Source of the DNA: Nautilus pompilius
Lineage: Eukaryota > Mollusca > Cephalopoda > Nautilida > Nautilidae
Length of the DNA: 64,000 nucleotides
Direction: 5' to 3'
Assembly (NCBI GenBank): GCA_018389105.1
Contig: JACATO010001552.1
Coordinates: 248,001-312,000 of the forward strand
The position numbers and the translations under genes are program-made. Shown here one piece after another: positions 25,530-37,452 of this stretch. The notes beneath the pieces were generated by a model. That model had not been told where the DNA came from and searched no databases. It saw nothing but the letters and a program-made list of their open reading frames with translations. Every line of letters begins with the position of its first letter. Within the stretch, counting starts at the first letter, position 1.

Positions 25530-28500
25530 CCAAATAGATACAGGATTTTTTTTAAAAAAAAAAAAAAGATCCTTTATTAACAATCCAAAAATCAAGAGAA
25601 AATTCTCTTGAGGAATGTGAAAAAGTTAACAGCCTGAAAACAAACAGACAAACGGAAATGAATAATTTTTACATTTTTTAAAATGCGATTATTTCCCTCA
25701 TAGTTCTTCGAAACGAAGAATTCGCTTGTTATTGTGCAGAGCCGGTCTCTATAGAGTCACGGTATAGCATTTACCCGTTTTATTTTACCAAACCTAAACT
25801 TCTGCGTGCGTTTCAAAGTATTCTGTGGATATTCTTCAAAAAGTCGCTGACAAATTTGCAGTTAAACAACCTTATTATTCTTTTTGGCGGCCCGATAGTT
25901 AGAATCCAGGTCGGGAATGGTTTGGTTTGGCAAACTTCTCCCCTAACGTGCTTGCCGGCCGCCTTGATTTTTTCCGGCTACTCCGGTTTCTTTTCTCGTC
26001 TAAAAACAAGAAGGCCTTAGTGAGGATTTCCCAGCGAAGTCAGACCCATTCTCTTCCGGTCAGGGTTAGGCCCTTTTGGAGAAGGACTTGACCTATAGCA
26101 CTTTTCTAATATATAAAGAAATGGGTATTAGAAAGATTTTTTTTCTTTCACGAACCCACAGTTTCGCTCTCAAATGCCGCAGTTGGTTGATAATGTTAGT
26201 ACGATATGCGGCTAAGATATCGGGGTTTTTAAAAGAAAAAAAAAAAATCCTTGGCTTGATTGATCTGTGCCTTATGAACGCTTAACCCCTTTCTCTGCCT
26301 AAATGTGTTGCTAAAAAAAAGAACTTCCTGTTAGTGCAAATATTTCTCTTAAGATCCCGATTAACCACGATGGCTGACACCCACAACGAAGCTTATTTAC
26401 GCTTGACGACGTCTCTGAATTATTGTAGGTAAAAACAACAACAACAAAAAAAACAACTTTCATCTACAACTAAAAGAAAAAGAGAAATGATTTAAAACAA
26501 GTTATTTTCCGATCACCCTGCTGGCGGTATTATGTTCGTGTCAATTAGCACTTATACATCAATTGGTAACATGGCTGTATAAAAGATTTATCCTGTTCTT
26601 CCGGCGGAGATTATTGCAGTGGGAATGTGTAGGACGTGAAGACTTTCCTCTCACGTAGGATCATGGGCACGTATTCTTTTTTCTTTTCTTTGCTTCCACT
26701 CGAAGAAACAATTTGATTTTTTTGTAAGGATCCGACCTGGTGACGTCGGAGGGGTTTTTCATGCATTCCATATACAGGAAAACGGGCGACAACATGACAC
26801 CGGCACGAGGGAATGTTGCAAGTTTGTCGTTCTGGCTTTACTGGGATGTAATCAGTAAATCTGATATGCCACATCATGCGTGGCGATCTATGACACAGCA
26901 CCAGGAAGTTCCGGCACTGGGAAGGTGTGCTGTTTACTGACAACACAGGTTTATTTAGAAGAAGAAAAGGAAAAAAAAGGTAATAATAAGTGAAAGGTAA
27001 ATCGCTGGGTGCTACTGCAAACGAGTTCGTAGGGAAAACAGGGGTTTGCTGGTTAAAACTGATTTAAACAGTTGCTTACACCTGATTTCCGATCGCTAAA
27101 CTTTTGAACGAACCTAAATATTTGGGAATAATGAAATTAGGGAAACCTTTTTTCAGTTTATTTATTTTGTCGACATTCCTTTTTTTTTTAATTTTTTTTT
27201 ATTTGCATATTTAATTTGCGGTAATTTTCGGTTGTTTAATGCTAATTTAAGAAAATCGAAATTTGCGAAGAGTCACCTCGCGTTGTCACACGTTATCTAC
27301 CATGTGTAAATCCGACCCGTACATTTTAAAGAGGCGACGTCAACTCGCGGTTGGCCGAGGTGCGGTGAGTGCGCCAGGAACGAACGGAAAGATTTTCAGA
27401 AATAGAGTTTCGGACTGTCCTTAACACATGCCAGGGCCTACATTAGCGGGCACTTGCCCCTTCAAGCGAGCACTCTCGGCACGGTCTGGCGCCTGCTTAC
27501 TTATTATTAAATTCGGGGTTCACGGGCACATCGCATGCGCCGCCCGCAAAAGATGTTGTTCCAGTCCTGGCGCAGCGATCGCTGCAACAAGCGTACGGCG
27601 TCGTCTTTGCCGCGACGCTCGGGTCTCGTTGGACTCACGTTAGACTGTCGACACGCGAGACAGCTCGTACTCCATTCGGCTGACATCATGTCGTAAGCCA
27701 GTCTCGGAAAGTGCGTTGTTTTTTTTTTGTTTTGTTTTGTTTTTTTTTACCGTAGCGCATGCGCAAATATGACACTTGGACACTAATACACTCGGCATTC
27801 ACCGGTAAATGTTAGGTGATTTCACATCAGAACGACGTTATCACGTGCGCTTTAGCGTGTTTTCTGATGATTATAGGGTTAAAGCGTCCGGTATATAAAG
27901 CATTTCAACTTCGCATACCTCAGTGGGTTGGGGGGGGGTCGGTTCCTCACCAACTTAATAGTTGTTGATTTAAAATAAAAATGGTAATTTCTGCAAATAA
28001 GGCTCTCTGCATCGCCACTGTAACGCTTAACCCTCCGCATACCACGGCCTGTGTTTATCTCCCCTACACCATTCTGGCCTAGAAGCACTAGTCTGTACTT
28101 GTGTTGGACTGGCTGAGTATTTAGTCGTGAGGTTCGAGCGATATACGGATTAATCGGTACAAAGGGATAATATTGACGAGGAAGCTACTATGCGGTCTGC
28201 CTCTAACGTTCAACCCGTGCTGAGCGACACCACAGAACTGGGGCCAGCATCTTCGCTGGCTTTTATACCAGTCACTTACAGTGGGGTTTTAACGTTATAG
28301 CAGTCATCACGCTAACCATGGTTGCGGTGTAAAACGCGCGCAATACATGCATCATGTATGCACTGAACGCCATTTAATCTAGAAACAGTCTATGCGTCTT
28401 GCGGTGAATTTTCGCGTGACAGCGTTAAGGGTTATTCACCTGATCCGCTAAGCTGACAAAAGAAGGGAAGAGGCAAAATCTTTCGGATATCTCGTTTGAA

Positions 28501-30465
28501 AGTAGGGGCTTATAAGGTATTTAAAAAAAAAAGAAAGAAAAAAACCTTCTATTATCGTTGCGATCAGATTATTCACAGAAAGGTGGATTCGATTTCAGTA
28601 CAGCGTGGTCGTCGGGTAGGCGACGGATACGTAAGGACCACCAGGTGTTTTTGTTGTTGTTGTTTGTTCCAAGAATGCAGCGAATAATAGGGGACACGCA
28701 CACACGCACGCACGCGATAAAAAATAAGTTGGGGAGAAGTAAAGGAAAACGGTGGTTTTATCGTTAGTTTCGAACATATCGCCCGAAGCCGAGGTGATTT
28801 CACCAGCAGCATTTCTGTCATAACTTGAAGTCTATACCTGGCTGCCATAGCCTGCTCAAATGGAATTAGTGAAGCGGTAAATCAGAGTTAATCCGATCAC
28901 AGACATACGATGTTCTCTTGATGGAAACGCCATGGGAAGAAAGCCACGCCTGACTGACAAAGCTTTGTAGTTTTTATTCATTGTTTTCCTTCTTTTTTTT
29001 TACCTGTCGGTCCTCTTTCACTTTGTTCGGTCTGATTATGTGTATTTTTTCAAAATACTTACACAGGATGGTTTAATGTATTCCTCCCGCCTAACTTTGA
29101 ACACCCTTTTTTGTTTCTTGTCCGTCTTCTTGTTCTTTAGTTCTTTATCGCGAACATTAGGAAAATGTGGCGCACGAGTGAGACAGATTCCCATGGGAAT
29201 CAATCTGTAAGAGGTGTGCATGCCATCCTTAAATTTTTTTAAAAAGTAATATATGTAAATATATATATTTAATATAATCTATATCCTATTGTGCGGATTG
29301 TTTAAAGTAGCGTCTATTATTTAACACCTGTGCGCTTAGATGCAAGCATGCGTGAAAGGCAATTTTGAGTTCACAACTTTCGTTGGGTTAAGTATATAAA
29401 TTAGAAACAGCAGGGGGGGAGAGAGAGAGCGGCCATACATGTTACGTAAGACAAGCGGAGCTAATTCACGATTTAAAGCCAACGTTTCGACGTTAGTTAT
29501 GTCCATGTCTACCGTTGGTTTAGACTTCGGGGTGCTAATTTTTATCCCATATACAAACGATGGAAAAAAAAGAAAAGATCTCTTCTGCTTGAGAATTCCG
29601 TCATTAGAACGAATCAGTAAAAACACCCGGCTGAGGGAATAAATATTTAAAATTTTTTAAAAATATCTTATACTTATAAATTAACGTTGCCTTGACAACA
29701 GAAAAAGCAAACAAACAACAAAATCGCCGTGACGTCAGCGGGGTGGGGTCTCTGCGCTTCTACCCTTCGGGGTCGTTGGAAGGCGGTGCGCGCATACTCA
29801 ACGGATTTTGTCGAGAACGCGTGGAAAGGGGGTCTGCGAGCAGATGTCGCCATAACCTGTCGCGAATTCTCTGTGGCCGCGTGGCTCATCGCTGGTAGAA
29901 AGAAAAATAAGTCCCGAAGCGCGCGGGGCGTGAGGTTATCTCCCTTCCCACTCGTATAAAAGGTTTTATCTACGCTTTTACTTAGTCGATTGCGGTCAGA
30001 TTCTAGTGGGATCGAATAAGCCAGGCCAATGTTTAAACGCTGAGCTAATCTTCCGGTCCGATCAACCTATAATGCAACACATTTTTGTACCTGGATTAGA
30101 AGATTTGGTAGCGCTCCCAGAAGCAAAAATCGATTTCCTTTCATACGTGCGCAATCTGACACTGTGATTACTGCCGGTACACGAAGGGTCGGATGATGTT
30201 GTAAGCACTCGGAAAACTGACAGAAGTTTCTGCAGAGAGCGAAAGTAAAAACAGAAGCAGTCTACCGAAATGACAACCAATTTTGAGACTTATTTTACAT
30301 CTAATTGTTCCGGACTACAAACACGATTCTATTTTTATACATTCTGTGAAACATGTTCAAGATTTATTGACGTTTTCGCTAAAGCAGGGAGCTATTTTTT
30401 TTAAAATTTCGTATACGACGTCTACAAGGGAAACAACTCTGGTGAGACAGCGAAGCGTCACGATT
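25530..30465. other. Unique sequence with CpG-rich patches
   Basis: CpG-dense patches lie at about 27290-27700 (with GCATGCGCC) and 29725-29950; GCGCATGCGC, an NRF1-like palindrome, is at about 27756-27765. Open frames such as minus 26611-26946 and plus 27428-27643 carry no domain I recognise. The 29.7-kb patch is listed separately as a promoter-like region. Confidence 0.4.
29730..29990 (+). promoter_or_regulatory. Promoter-like patch: CRE, CpG-rich stretch, TATA box
   Basis: A perfect CRE (TGACGTCA, 29730-29737) opens a CpG-rich stretch of about 220 bp. It ends in a good TATA box, TATAAAAGG (29955-29963). Transcription would be expected to start near 29985-29995, in the stretch TTGCGGTCAGATTC. 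No convincing coding frame follows within a kilobase. This is motif evidence only; it could be a promoter of a non-coding RNA, of a distant first exon, or a chance arrangement. Confidence 0.3.
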
Positions 30466-30569
30466 GTCTCTTAGAAGCTTCACCAATCATGCGCCACGAC
30501 GTCTCTTCCGACCTCGGCAGGGAAATCCTTACCTAAACGCCTTGTTTTTTTGAGATGTGAGGGGAAACT

Positions 30570-30720
30570 TACGCAGCCGGCTGTTGGGAAAAAGAAAAAC
30601 TGTCTTGGAGATCGGCCGAAGTGAGTCGGCATCCTGCAGGAATCAAACTCATGACGTTGCTTTTAGGACTTCAGTGGTCTATCACTGGACAATCGCGTAG
30701 GCTCTTCTGTTGGTGCTAAA
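30570..30720 (-). mobile_element. Probable tRNA-derived SINE fragment
   Basis: The minus strand shows an A-box-like segment, TTGTCCAGTGATAGACCACT (about 30673-30692). A B-box-like GAGTTTGATTCCTGC (about 30637-30651) follows at tRNA-like spacing. The sequence around them could fold only partly as a tRNA, so this is a tRNA-derived repeat rather than a functional tRNA gene. The 3' part does not clearly match the AGCTGTAC core of the SINEs at 12.5 and 39.6 kb, so it may be another family. Confidence 0.5.
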
Positions 30721-30729
30721 TTATCATAA

Positions 30730-31480
30730 CTCTGCGGTAAAACCTGCGCCTTGGTGAGAAAGAGACGAAACCCCTTAATGGTACGTTGAAGCCAATCGTT
30801 CTAAACACATTTTTAAAGGGAAAAAGCCCCCCTTTTGCCTTAAATAAAACAAAAAAATTCACCTCCGACATTTACTTGAGACTATTCACCGGTGTCATTG
30901 CTGTGGATAACAGCAGTAATGACCTCACGTGGTCTAATCCACCTACGATGTTACGTCGAAAATCTGATAAACAGATTTTGTTTATTCTATATTACAGTTA
31001 AACATATTTTTAAAAGACACAAAGAAAACACAAAAATTAACTTATATCATTAATTTTAAAAGTTTTTTTTAACTAATTTAAACCTTTGATACTTTTTAAA
31101 CATGACGCCAACGCGCTCTCCTCTCTAAAAGATTAAAAAGTAATTTGCGCGTCATACTTGTGCATAGTACTGTAGCGTCTTTTTGTCGCATGCCATAGTT
31201 ACACACACACAAAAAAGGTGAGCTGTATAATGTTTGTATGGTCTTTCGACATGGATATCTCTGATTTTAAAAAGCTCAAACAGCAGGAATAATTGCACGA
31301 GGCATCAATTAATTATTTATGCTTTTCGTAATGTGATAATTTGTGATTGGTAGTATTAATACTGAAACCAAATCATAACAGTGATATGAAAAAAACACTT
31401 GGCAAACTTTTGCGTTCTACTGTGCGAAATCTTTGTTAACAGTATCGTGCACTGTAATCGGTTGTCATGAAGGCAGAGAG
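30730..31480. other. Unique AT-rich sequence
   Basis: No gene or repeat was recognised. The stretch close to the following Tc1 relic may contain its decayed left terminus, but no clear TIR was found. Confidence 0.35.
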
Positions 31481-31482
31481 CC

Positions 31483-32515
31483 ACCCACCCCTGAAAAAGG
31501 ACTGAAACTATATGTAGTGATGCCGTTTGTCGTGTGGCGCATGTATAGTTAACACCATGGTTCCTTGGAAGGAAATATGACATGACATCGAAGAATTAGC
31601 TAGTGGGAGGGCTGCTTCATGCGACAGACTGCAGCGCGACTTCACCTTTTAGAAGGAACTGTATGCCGGAACTCGGGAGGAAAAATGAAACTGGTGTTGC
31701 TGTCAATAGATGTGGTCCAGGAAGAAAACTCAAACTCCTAAAAAGTGATGCTAAGCTCTTCAAGAAATGTTCTCCTACGCGATAGACGACGAACCAGTAA
31801 AGATGGCACGAATTACCTGACTGCAAATGCAGGTGTTAACATTTCCTGAAGAACAGTAAGACACACATTAGTGCGAAATGGTCTCGACGGACGTGTAGCA
31901 GCAGCCCCTTTGCTGATGAGAGGAAAACAGACGGCAAGGCTAAAACGGGGGGATGACCAAACCTGTAAGAAGGTGCTCGTTACAGGTGAGTCCAAGTTTG
32001 AGCTGCTTGGCAATAATCAACGGCAGTTTTTTCGAAGACAAAATGAGACATAGCGTAACAGCCAGTGTACAAAAAAGTATGAGGCTGCACATCAGCCAAG
32101 AGTGTCGCAGATTTGCATAAAATTGAAAGTCACTGACAGGTACAGGCAGGTTCTTTTCCATCATGCCATTCCCTCAAGAAGGAATCTGATCGGGCAAGGA
32201 TTCATTTTCCAACACGACATAAACTCCAAGTTTACAGCCATTGTGTTGAATTACTATCTGGAACGTGAAGAGGCTGGAGGAACACTCGCAATGTCTTGGT
32301 CTGCGCAAAGCCTTGATATGAACATCAATGAAGCTATCTGAAGTTATATGGCTTCTGAGAAAGTCAAACAGCTTGGATGAATTTTGGAAAGTGCTACAAG
32401 TTAATTAGAACATCATTCCGCGGCCTACATGGATTACTTCCATGTAAGCATGAAAATAAGGTGTCATGTTCTATATAAAGCAAAGGACTCATGTACCAAA
32501 TAATAATGTGGGGAC
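31483..32515 (+). pseudogene. Tc1-like transposase relic (near complete)
   Basis: Plus-strand frames, joined over several frameshifts and stops, follow a canonical animal Tc1 transposase. TGVAVNRCGPGRKLKLLKSD (about 31690-31749) is the GRPxK linker. NISRRTVRHTLVRNGLDGRV (about 31836-31898) is the second helix-turn-helix. ESKFELLG (about 31993-32016) matches the DESKFxLFG block but with Gly replacing the catalytic Asp. YRQVLFHHAIPSRRNLIGQG and FIFQHDINSKFTA (about 32142-32240) match the YxxILxxHAxPSGxxLIGxGFIFQQDNDPKHTA region; the second catalytic Asp is kept. SWSAQSLDMNINEAI (about 32297-32341) is the decayed SPDLNPIE block. The C-terminus ends with LDEFWKVLQ and YIKQRTHVPN. The element is dead. 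It is the closest relative in the window of the deleted element at 6563-7410. Confidence 0.85.
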
Positions 32516-32519
32516 CCTA

Positions 32520-35500
32520 CTACTTGCGTAGCTTTAGAGCATTGCTCGACTGCCTCACCCACTGCTTAAAGTCCATGTCATTGTTTTACACGGCCGCCGG
32601 TTCGTTCCTTCAGAATCCGTTTACGACTGAGCTTGCCCGTTGTGATATTGTTTATTTCTTCGTTTTAGGGAGACAACCGGGAGATTCATAAACACGGACC
32701 AGTTGCACTTCTCTCTACTCAGGTCGCTTAGATATTTCTTGTCTCTCAGCGAATGCTTCTGAATAGCCGCCGCACGCAGACTTCTCACGGTGTAAGGATG
32801 CTGGGCTCTCGCATCCGTTCCTTTTGTGAAGTTACGAAAACAGTTGTCTGCTCCTGTTTGTTCCCGAATGGTTTTACACGCAGCTCTCACATCGCAGAGT
32901 AGCCGACAACAGATTGTAGTGTCGAGAACCGAACCGGATACCCGCGGGTTTTACTTTTGGTCCGCTTGTAAAGACGCCAATATCGTTTTTGTGATTTTGT
33001 TGGACATAGATTTTGCATTAGAAAAAAGGCAGACACGCGTAACCAAGATGAATTTTCGTTTAAAAGCAAGGCCAAGTGGTTTTCTGATGCTGTAGTCAGT
33101 CTTCAGACTTGTTTCCGGGCAAAATCCGTTTCATTACCGAGCGGCTATAAAAGACGAAAATCCACTTTTCTGCAGAATTTACGCCAGTGTAGACGAAAGT
33201 CAATGAAGATCGCATCACTACAAAGTTTTTCATTTTCTATAAAACGGGAAAAAAGTTTTTGTTTTACTTATAAATTCTTTTTGTTTCTTTTAACTGAATT
33301 ATTTGTAATGTTGTATATATATATAATATTCCTGCACGTGTGTAATCATTCCGATGAATCACCACATAAAGGAAACATGGCTGGTTTAAGAGTTGGGTCT
33401 CTTAATTTGACAGCAAAACACTAGGTCGTGTGCGTAAAGTCGCGAGGCGAAAATCGCTGACATATGTTTGACCAGTCGTTCAAGTCAAATGAAAAAGCAT
33501 TATTGTCCGAGTTATCGTTCTTGACGTCCGCGAGCGATGCTTTATGGGCTCGATGTCGTAAAATGGCTGAGCAAGCAGGAGTGAATTCCAGCGAATTTTG
33601 ACTTGGAAAATGAACGTACTGAAGCGGCGAATGTTTTATAAGAAGAGAGATTGAAAGTTTGTGCAGCGAATAAGCACGGGTAATAACGTCCGAAACAGTT
33701 AATCGATTTAATGATTAAAGGATAGCTTTTGTTGTAAAGACGGCAATGAAAAGAACCACTGATTATGGCGGACGGTGCAAGGCCTGCGTGACTTTTATCA
33801 AATTAAGAACTGGTTGTGGAACCACACTTAACACGTCTTGATGCTACATAAATAAAATCTTGATATATTTCACGATCGGTTCATTGCTGGCGAAGTTTGT
33901 TTGAAGACAACCTAAAACAATCGCCACGAATTTTTTTTTTTTTTTAATTGAGTTGCAGGAAAACTGATAGCGTGTGATGACTGAGCATCCTCGTGTGTTT
34001 ATTTATTAAGAAAATAATTTAAATGAAAAAAAAAATATATATATATACACCTGTCACTACCATCTTTATCTCTTATATTTCCTTCAAAATAACCTCAAAG
34101 TTAAATAACGTCACCGGTTACAAAAGCAGTGCTGTAACTGGTTGTGACGTACACCGGTATCCGAAGGTAAGCGGCTTTGGTAAAGGAACGTATTTTCGCG
34201 GTTGTCCGCCGGATATCGCTGCCAGGCCTGCGCCACGACAAGGATCCGGCACTTCCGATTTCCGCTGCGAAAAAACTTTACTGGGGCCATAACTGTAGCA
34301 GTCCGTCAAGTGTCCTAGTGGATTGCTGGGCCGCCTTCTATTGTGACTTTCATTTTAGAATGACATCTAGCAGGAACAAGAGAGATAATTAAAGGCAGTT
34401 TGCGTAGATCCGTATACAACAAATGGCAGTATCGCCCCCATTACGAAAGTTGCTTAAAAACTAGTTCAAAAATAATCTTTTATACTTATTTTGAAATAAA
34501 TATTTTTTTTTTAAAAAAAAAATCAAGGTGAGGTGCAGAAAGATCAGTAATTTAAGAATGAACATTTTCCAAATTTTCAGCAGTCGAATTGTTTTCAACA
34601 AAACCTTTGAACATTAACTGTCGCCTTTTATTAAAATGTTTCTCTCTAAGTCACCTGTTTTGTGAACCTCCTACAACCGACGCCATGCTCGTGTACGGGG
34701 CCAGTTTTTTACGGCATGCAACATTTTCACAAGAATTAATTTAAAATAATGTTTTTCCTGCGGAAGCGAATTCTGTATAGAATTTGACGTGGGACTGCGA
34801 GGAAGATGTTAAAATGGGAGAGAAAGGGGTCACGTGTTAGGTCGCATGCTTTAGCTTCGTTTTGACAGAGATGTTGCCGTCATAAAAATACAGTTCGCGC
34901 CACGAAAAAATTACCGTGTCGTAATCTATCTTGCATGATAATGCCTGCGCTAGTATTTGTCTTCTTTAATTTAACAGGTAGTCTGAGTTTTCACCAGCCG
35001 CAATATTTCACTTATGAATAATTAACCGCCTTTGACGGCTCCAGCCAGCAACGGTAAGTGAGTCTTGACAATTAATACCACCAAAACCTTTTCTAAAAAA
35101 AAAACTACAAATCCCCCAGAATATTTTCTCGTAAACGACGATAGTAATTTTTGGTTTTAATAGCTTAACTAACTTGGAACCTGTTAATGATCTTTTAATG
35201 AGACATTGATATTTTTCTGGAATGTTATTTAAGTTGATGGTTACCTGCGCTTCTAATCGAACGGTCGGTCACCGATACAACAGCAGTTAGGAGCTTCTAC
35301 GGACCTTTTTTCAGCTACCTGTATAAGAAATCTCGTTTTGTTTAAATATTAAATAAAATTTCAATTTTCATCACTAATTCCAATTTTTAGAGGTAATACT
35401 CTTTAATTATAATAATTTTCAAAGTTAAAATTATCTCTTTTTTTTTAAGTTTAAACGTTTAGAGCTCGGATTGTAGGTGACAGCAACCTAAAATATATAG

Positions 35501-35545
35501 TCTATATCTACTTTAAATTATGTAATTTTTTAGCATTACACGGCA
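32520..35545. other. Unique sequence, no supported gene
   Basis: Short overlapping frames up to 89 codons have no known motif. A CpG-richer patch lies at 34130-34320. Its minus strand contains GTCGTGGCGCAG, identical to part of the A-box region of the SINE at 12.5 kb, but no matching B box follows. Confidence 0.35.
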
Positions 35546-35548
35546 CGC

Positions 35549-35825
35549 ACGCGCACTCACACACACACACACACTCAAACTCACATTCAAACACACAATC
35601 ACTCAAACTCACACTCACACGCTCACACATACACACACTCAAATTAACACATTCACACCACACACACTCAAACTCACATTCAAACACACAATCACTCAAA
35701 CTCACACTCACACGCTCACACATACACACACTCAAATTAACACATTCACACCACACACACACACACTCACTCAGACTCACACTCACAGACGCTCACACTC
35801 GCTCACACTCACAAGCACGAGCACA
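35549..35825. repeat. CA-rich minisatellite with a 93-bp tandem duplication
   Basis: A degenerate CACTCA/CACACA tract. Inside it, positions 35573-35665 and 35666-35758 are two adjacent, essentially identical 93-bp units, which include AATTAACACATTCACACCA. The cysteine-rich minus-strand frame across it is a repeat artefact. Confidence 0.9.
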
Positions 35826-36775
35826 CTGCATTTGTCAGATGACCACGGTGCAAGAAAATTAGCCAGGGCTTTCGCGAGTAAAATGTCTCTATTCTTCATT
35901 GTCGGAAGACGAAGCGTAGGACTAAACTTCCATGAAACATGGAAGATTTTGTACCGATGTCACTAAGTCAAACGTTGCTGCTGTTAGGTGGTACAAATAA
36001 ATTATCATCTTTTAATTTAACATTTATTTCGATTTCAAAGACAGTTTCGTGGATGAGTCGTTTTGCAGAGTAAAGAAAAAAAAATGTTATTTCATACACA
36101 AAAAATCAAAAGAAAAAAATTAAAGCGAGAAATTAGTAAACGGAGCCATTATTCATCGACGATCCGCGTTTATTCCTCGGAGACTCATTTCTCAATATTA
36201 GGCGTCCAAAACGTAATTAACAATTTTTTACCGAATTTTATTATTAATTAATACTGAAGAAGAGCAAAGAGAACATTCTGCAGAGGTTTATATTTCATCC
36301 AACACTTGTATTTTTCTTTTTCTTTTTAAAGCATCTAAAACATCCAACATTGTAAATTATAATCGCCTAAGTGGTATCGGTAAAAAATAAAAAAAACGAA
36401 AAAGAGTTCTATTTAGCTGTAATTATGACTTTGAGATCTTAGACTCTACAACTCTTCAATTCATTCCGTTCAGAATAAACCGGGTCACGTGTCTGAAGGA
36501 TCTGAAGATGTTCGCAGCTCCATTTCAGTTGGCGCCTCTCTGCTTGTCTGTAAGCTAGTTTTGCTCTGAATGATTAAGATACATCTCGACAGCTACATAT
36601 GATGTATGCATCCACACACAAATGTAAGGCAATTATATACATAACTTTATAGTCGAGAAAAAAAACTGCTTGATGAATCAGATTTACTGAAGAGAAGACA
36701 ACAGCGGATTTAACAGCCCTGGTCTTGTATCGGTAAAACTGAGGAATCGAATTTATCGCCTTCAAATATTTTAAA
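35826..36775. other. Unique AT-rich sequence
   Basis: No gene or interspersed repeat was recognised between the two CA-rich tracts. Confidence 0.4.
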
Positions 36776-36776
<1 letters not shown>

Positions 36777-36817
<41 letters not shown>

Positions 36818-36840
36818 CACACACACACACACACACACAC
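36777..36840. repeat. (CA)n microsatellite
   Basis: About 64 bp of CA dinucleotides, with one AACACA phase slip near 36815. The Cys/Val-rich frame at the start of the minus-strand ORF here is artefactual. Confidence 0.95.
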
Positions 36841-36844
36841 TCCA

Positions 36845-37450
36845 TAGAATTCGCACTGATATAAACAGAAGTGTATACGCCTTTATAAAATGGTTTGACA
36901 ATGTTGTTTACCAGAATTCATGGTGCGATACCAAGTTTAGTTGTCATCTGTGAATATATACGGAAAGACTTTAAAAAAAAAATTTTTTTTTTGTCTTATA
37001 TTTGATGTCAGGTAGGAGAATCATATTAAAACTGCAATAATTGTATTACATTTCATATTTCAAAAATCTTAGCTGGAGGCAACTAAATCGCCGTAAAGAT
37101 CAGCACATGTGAATGTCCACGGTATAGGAACTGTGCTTAACTTCACAAGCCTAGATAACAAATAATTCTTGATGGCTAGCAAATCGAACCCTACCTTTCA
37201 TCTAGTGCGATCAACTAATGCAGTTTTGCACTGTTATGTTATTGACTTCGTCGGTAATCGGCTCGCAACGCATGCGCTATACGCCAGGTTAACTACAGGA
37301 TTAGATAACTTACTGCAAGGTTGAATTTTATATTTGCATAGTGAGTAGGAAGCCAGCTAAGATAACAAGCTTAGATAGTTAACTATCGATCTACAATAGA
37401 TGACATCACATTTAGGCAACTCGTCATTTTGAGGTCCAGAAAAACAGATA
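36845..37450. other. Unique sequence before Tc1 element
   Basis: The minus strand contains GGTTCGATTTG near 37185-37195, a B-box-like motif, without a good A box; a decayed SINE is possible. The 17-mer CGCATGCGCTATACGCC at 37269-37285 recurs at 51669-51685. No gene is supported. Confidence 0.35.
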
Positions 37451-37452
37451 TA

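Noticed and set aside
26611-26946. Cys/His-containing minus frame that could suggest a zinc-binding transposase tail
   Set aside because: The Cys/His spacing does not fit a zinc-finger or piggyBac-type pattern on inspection.
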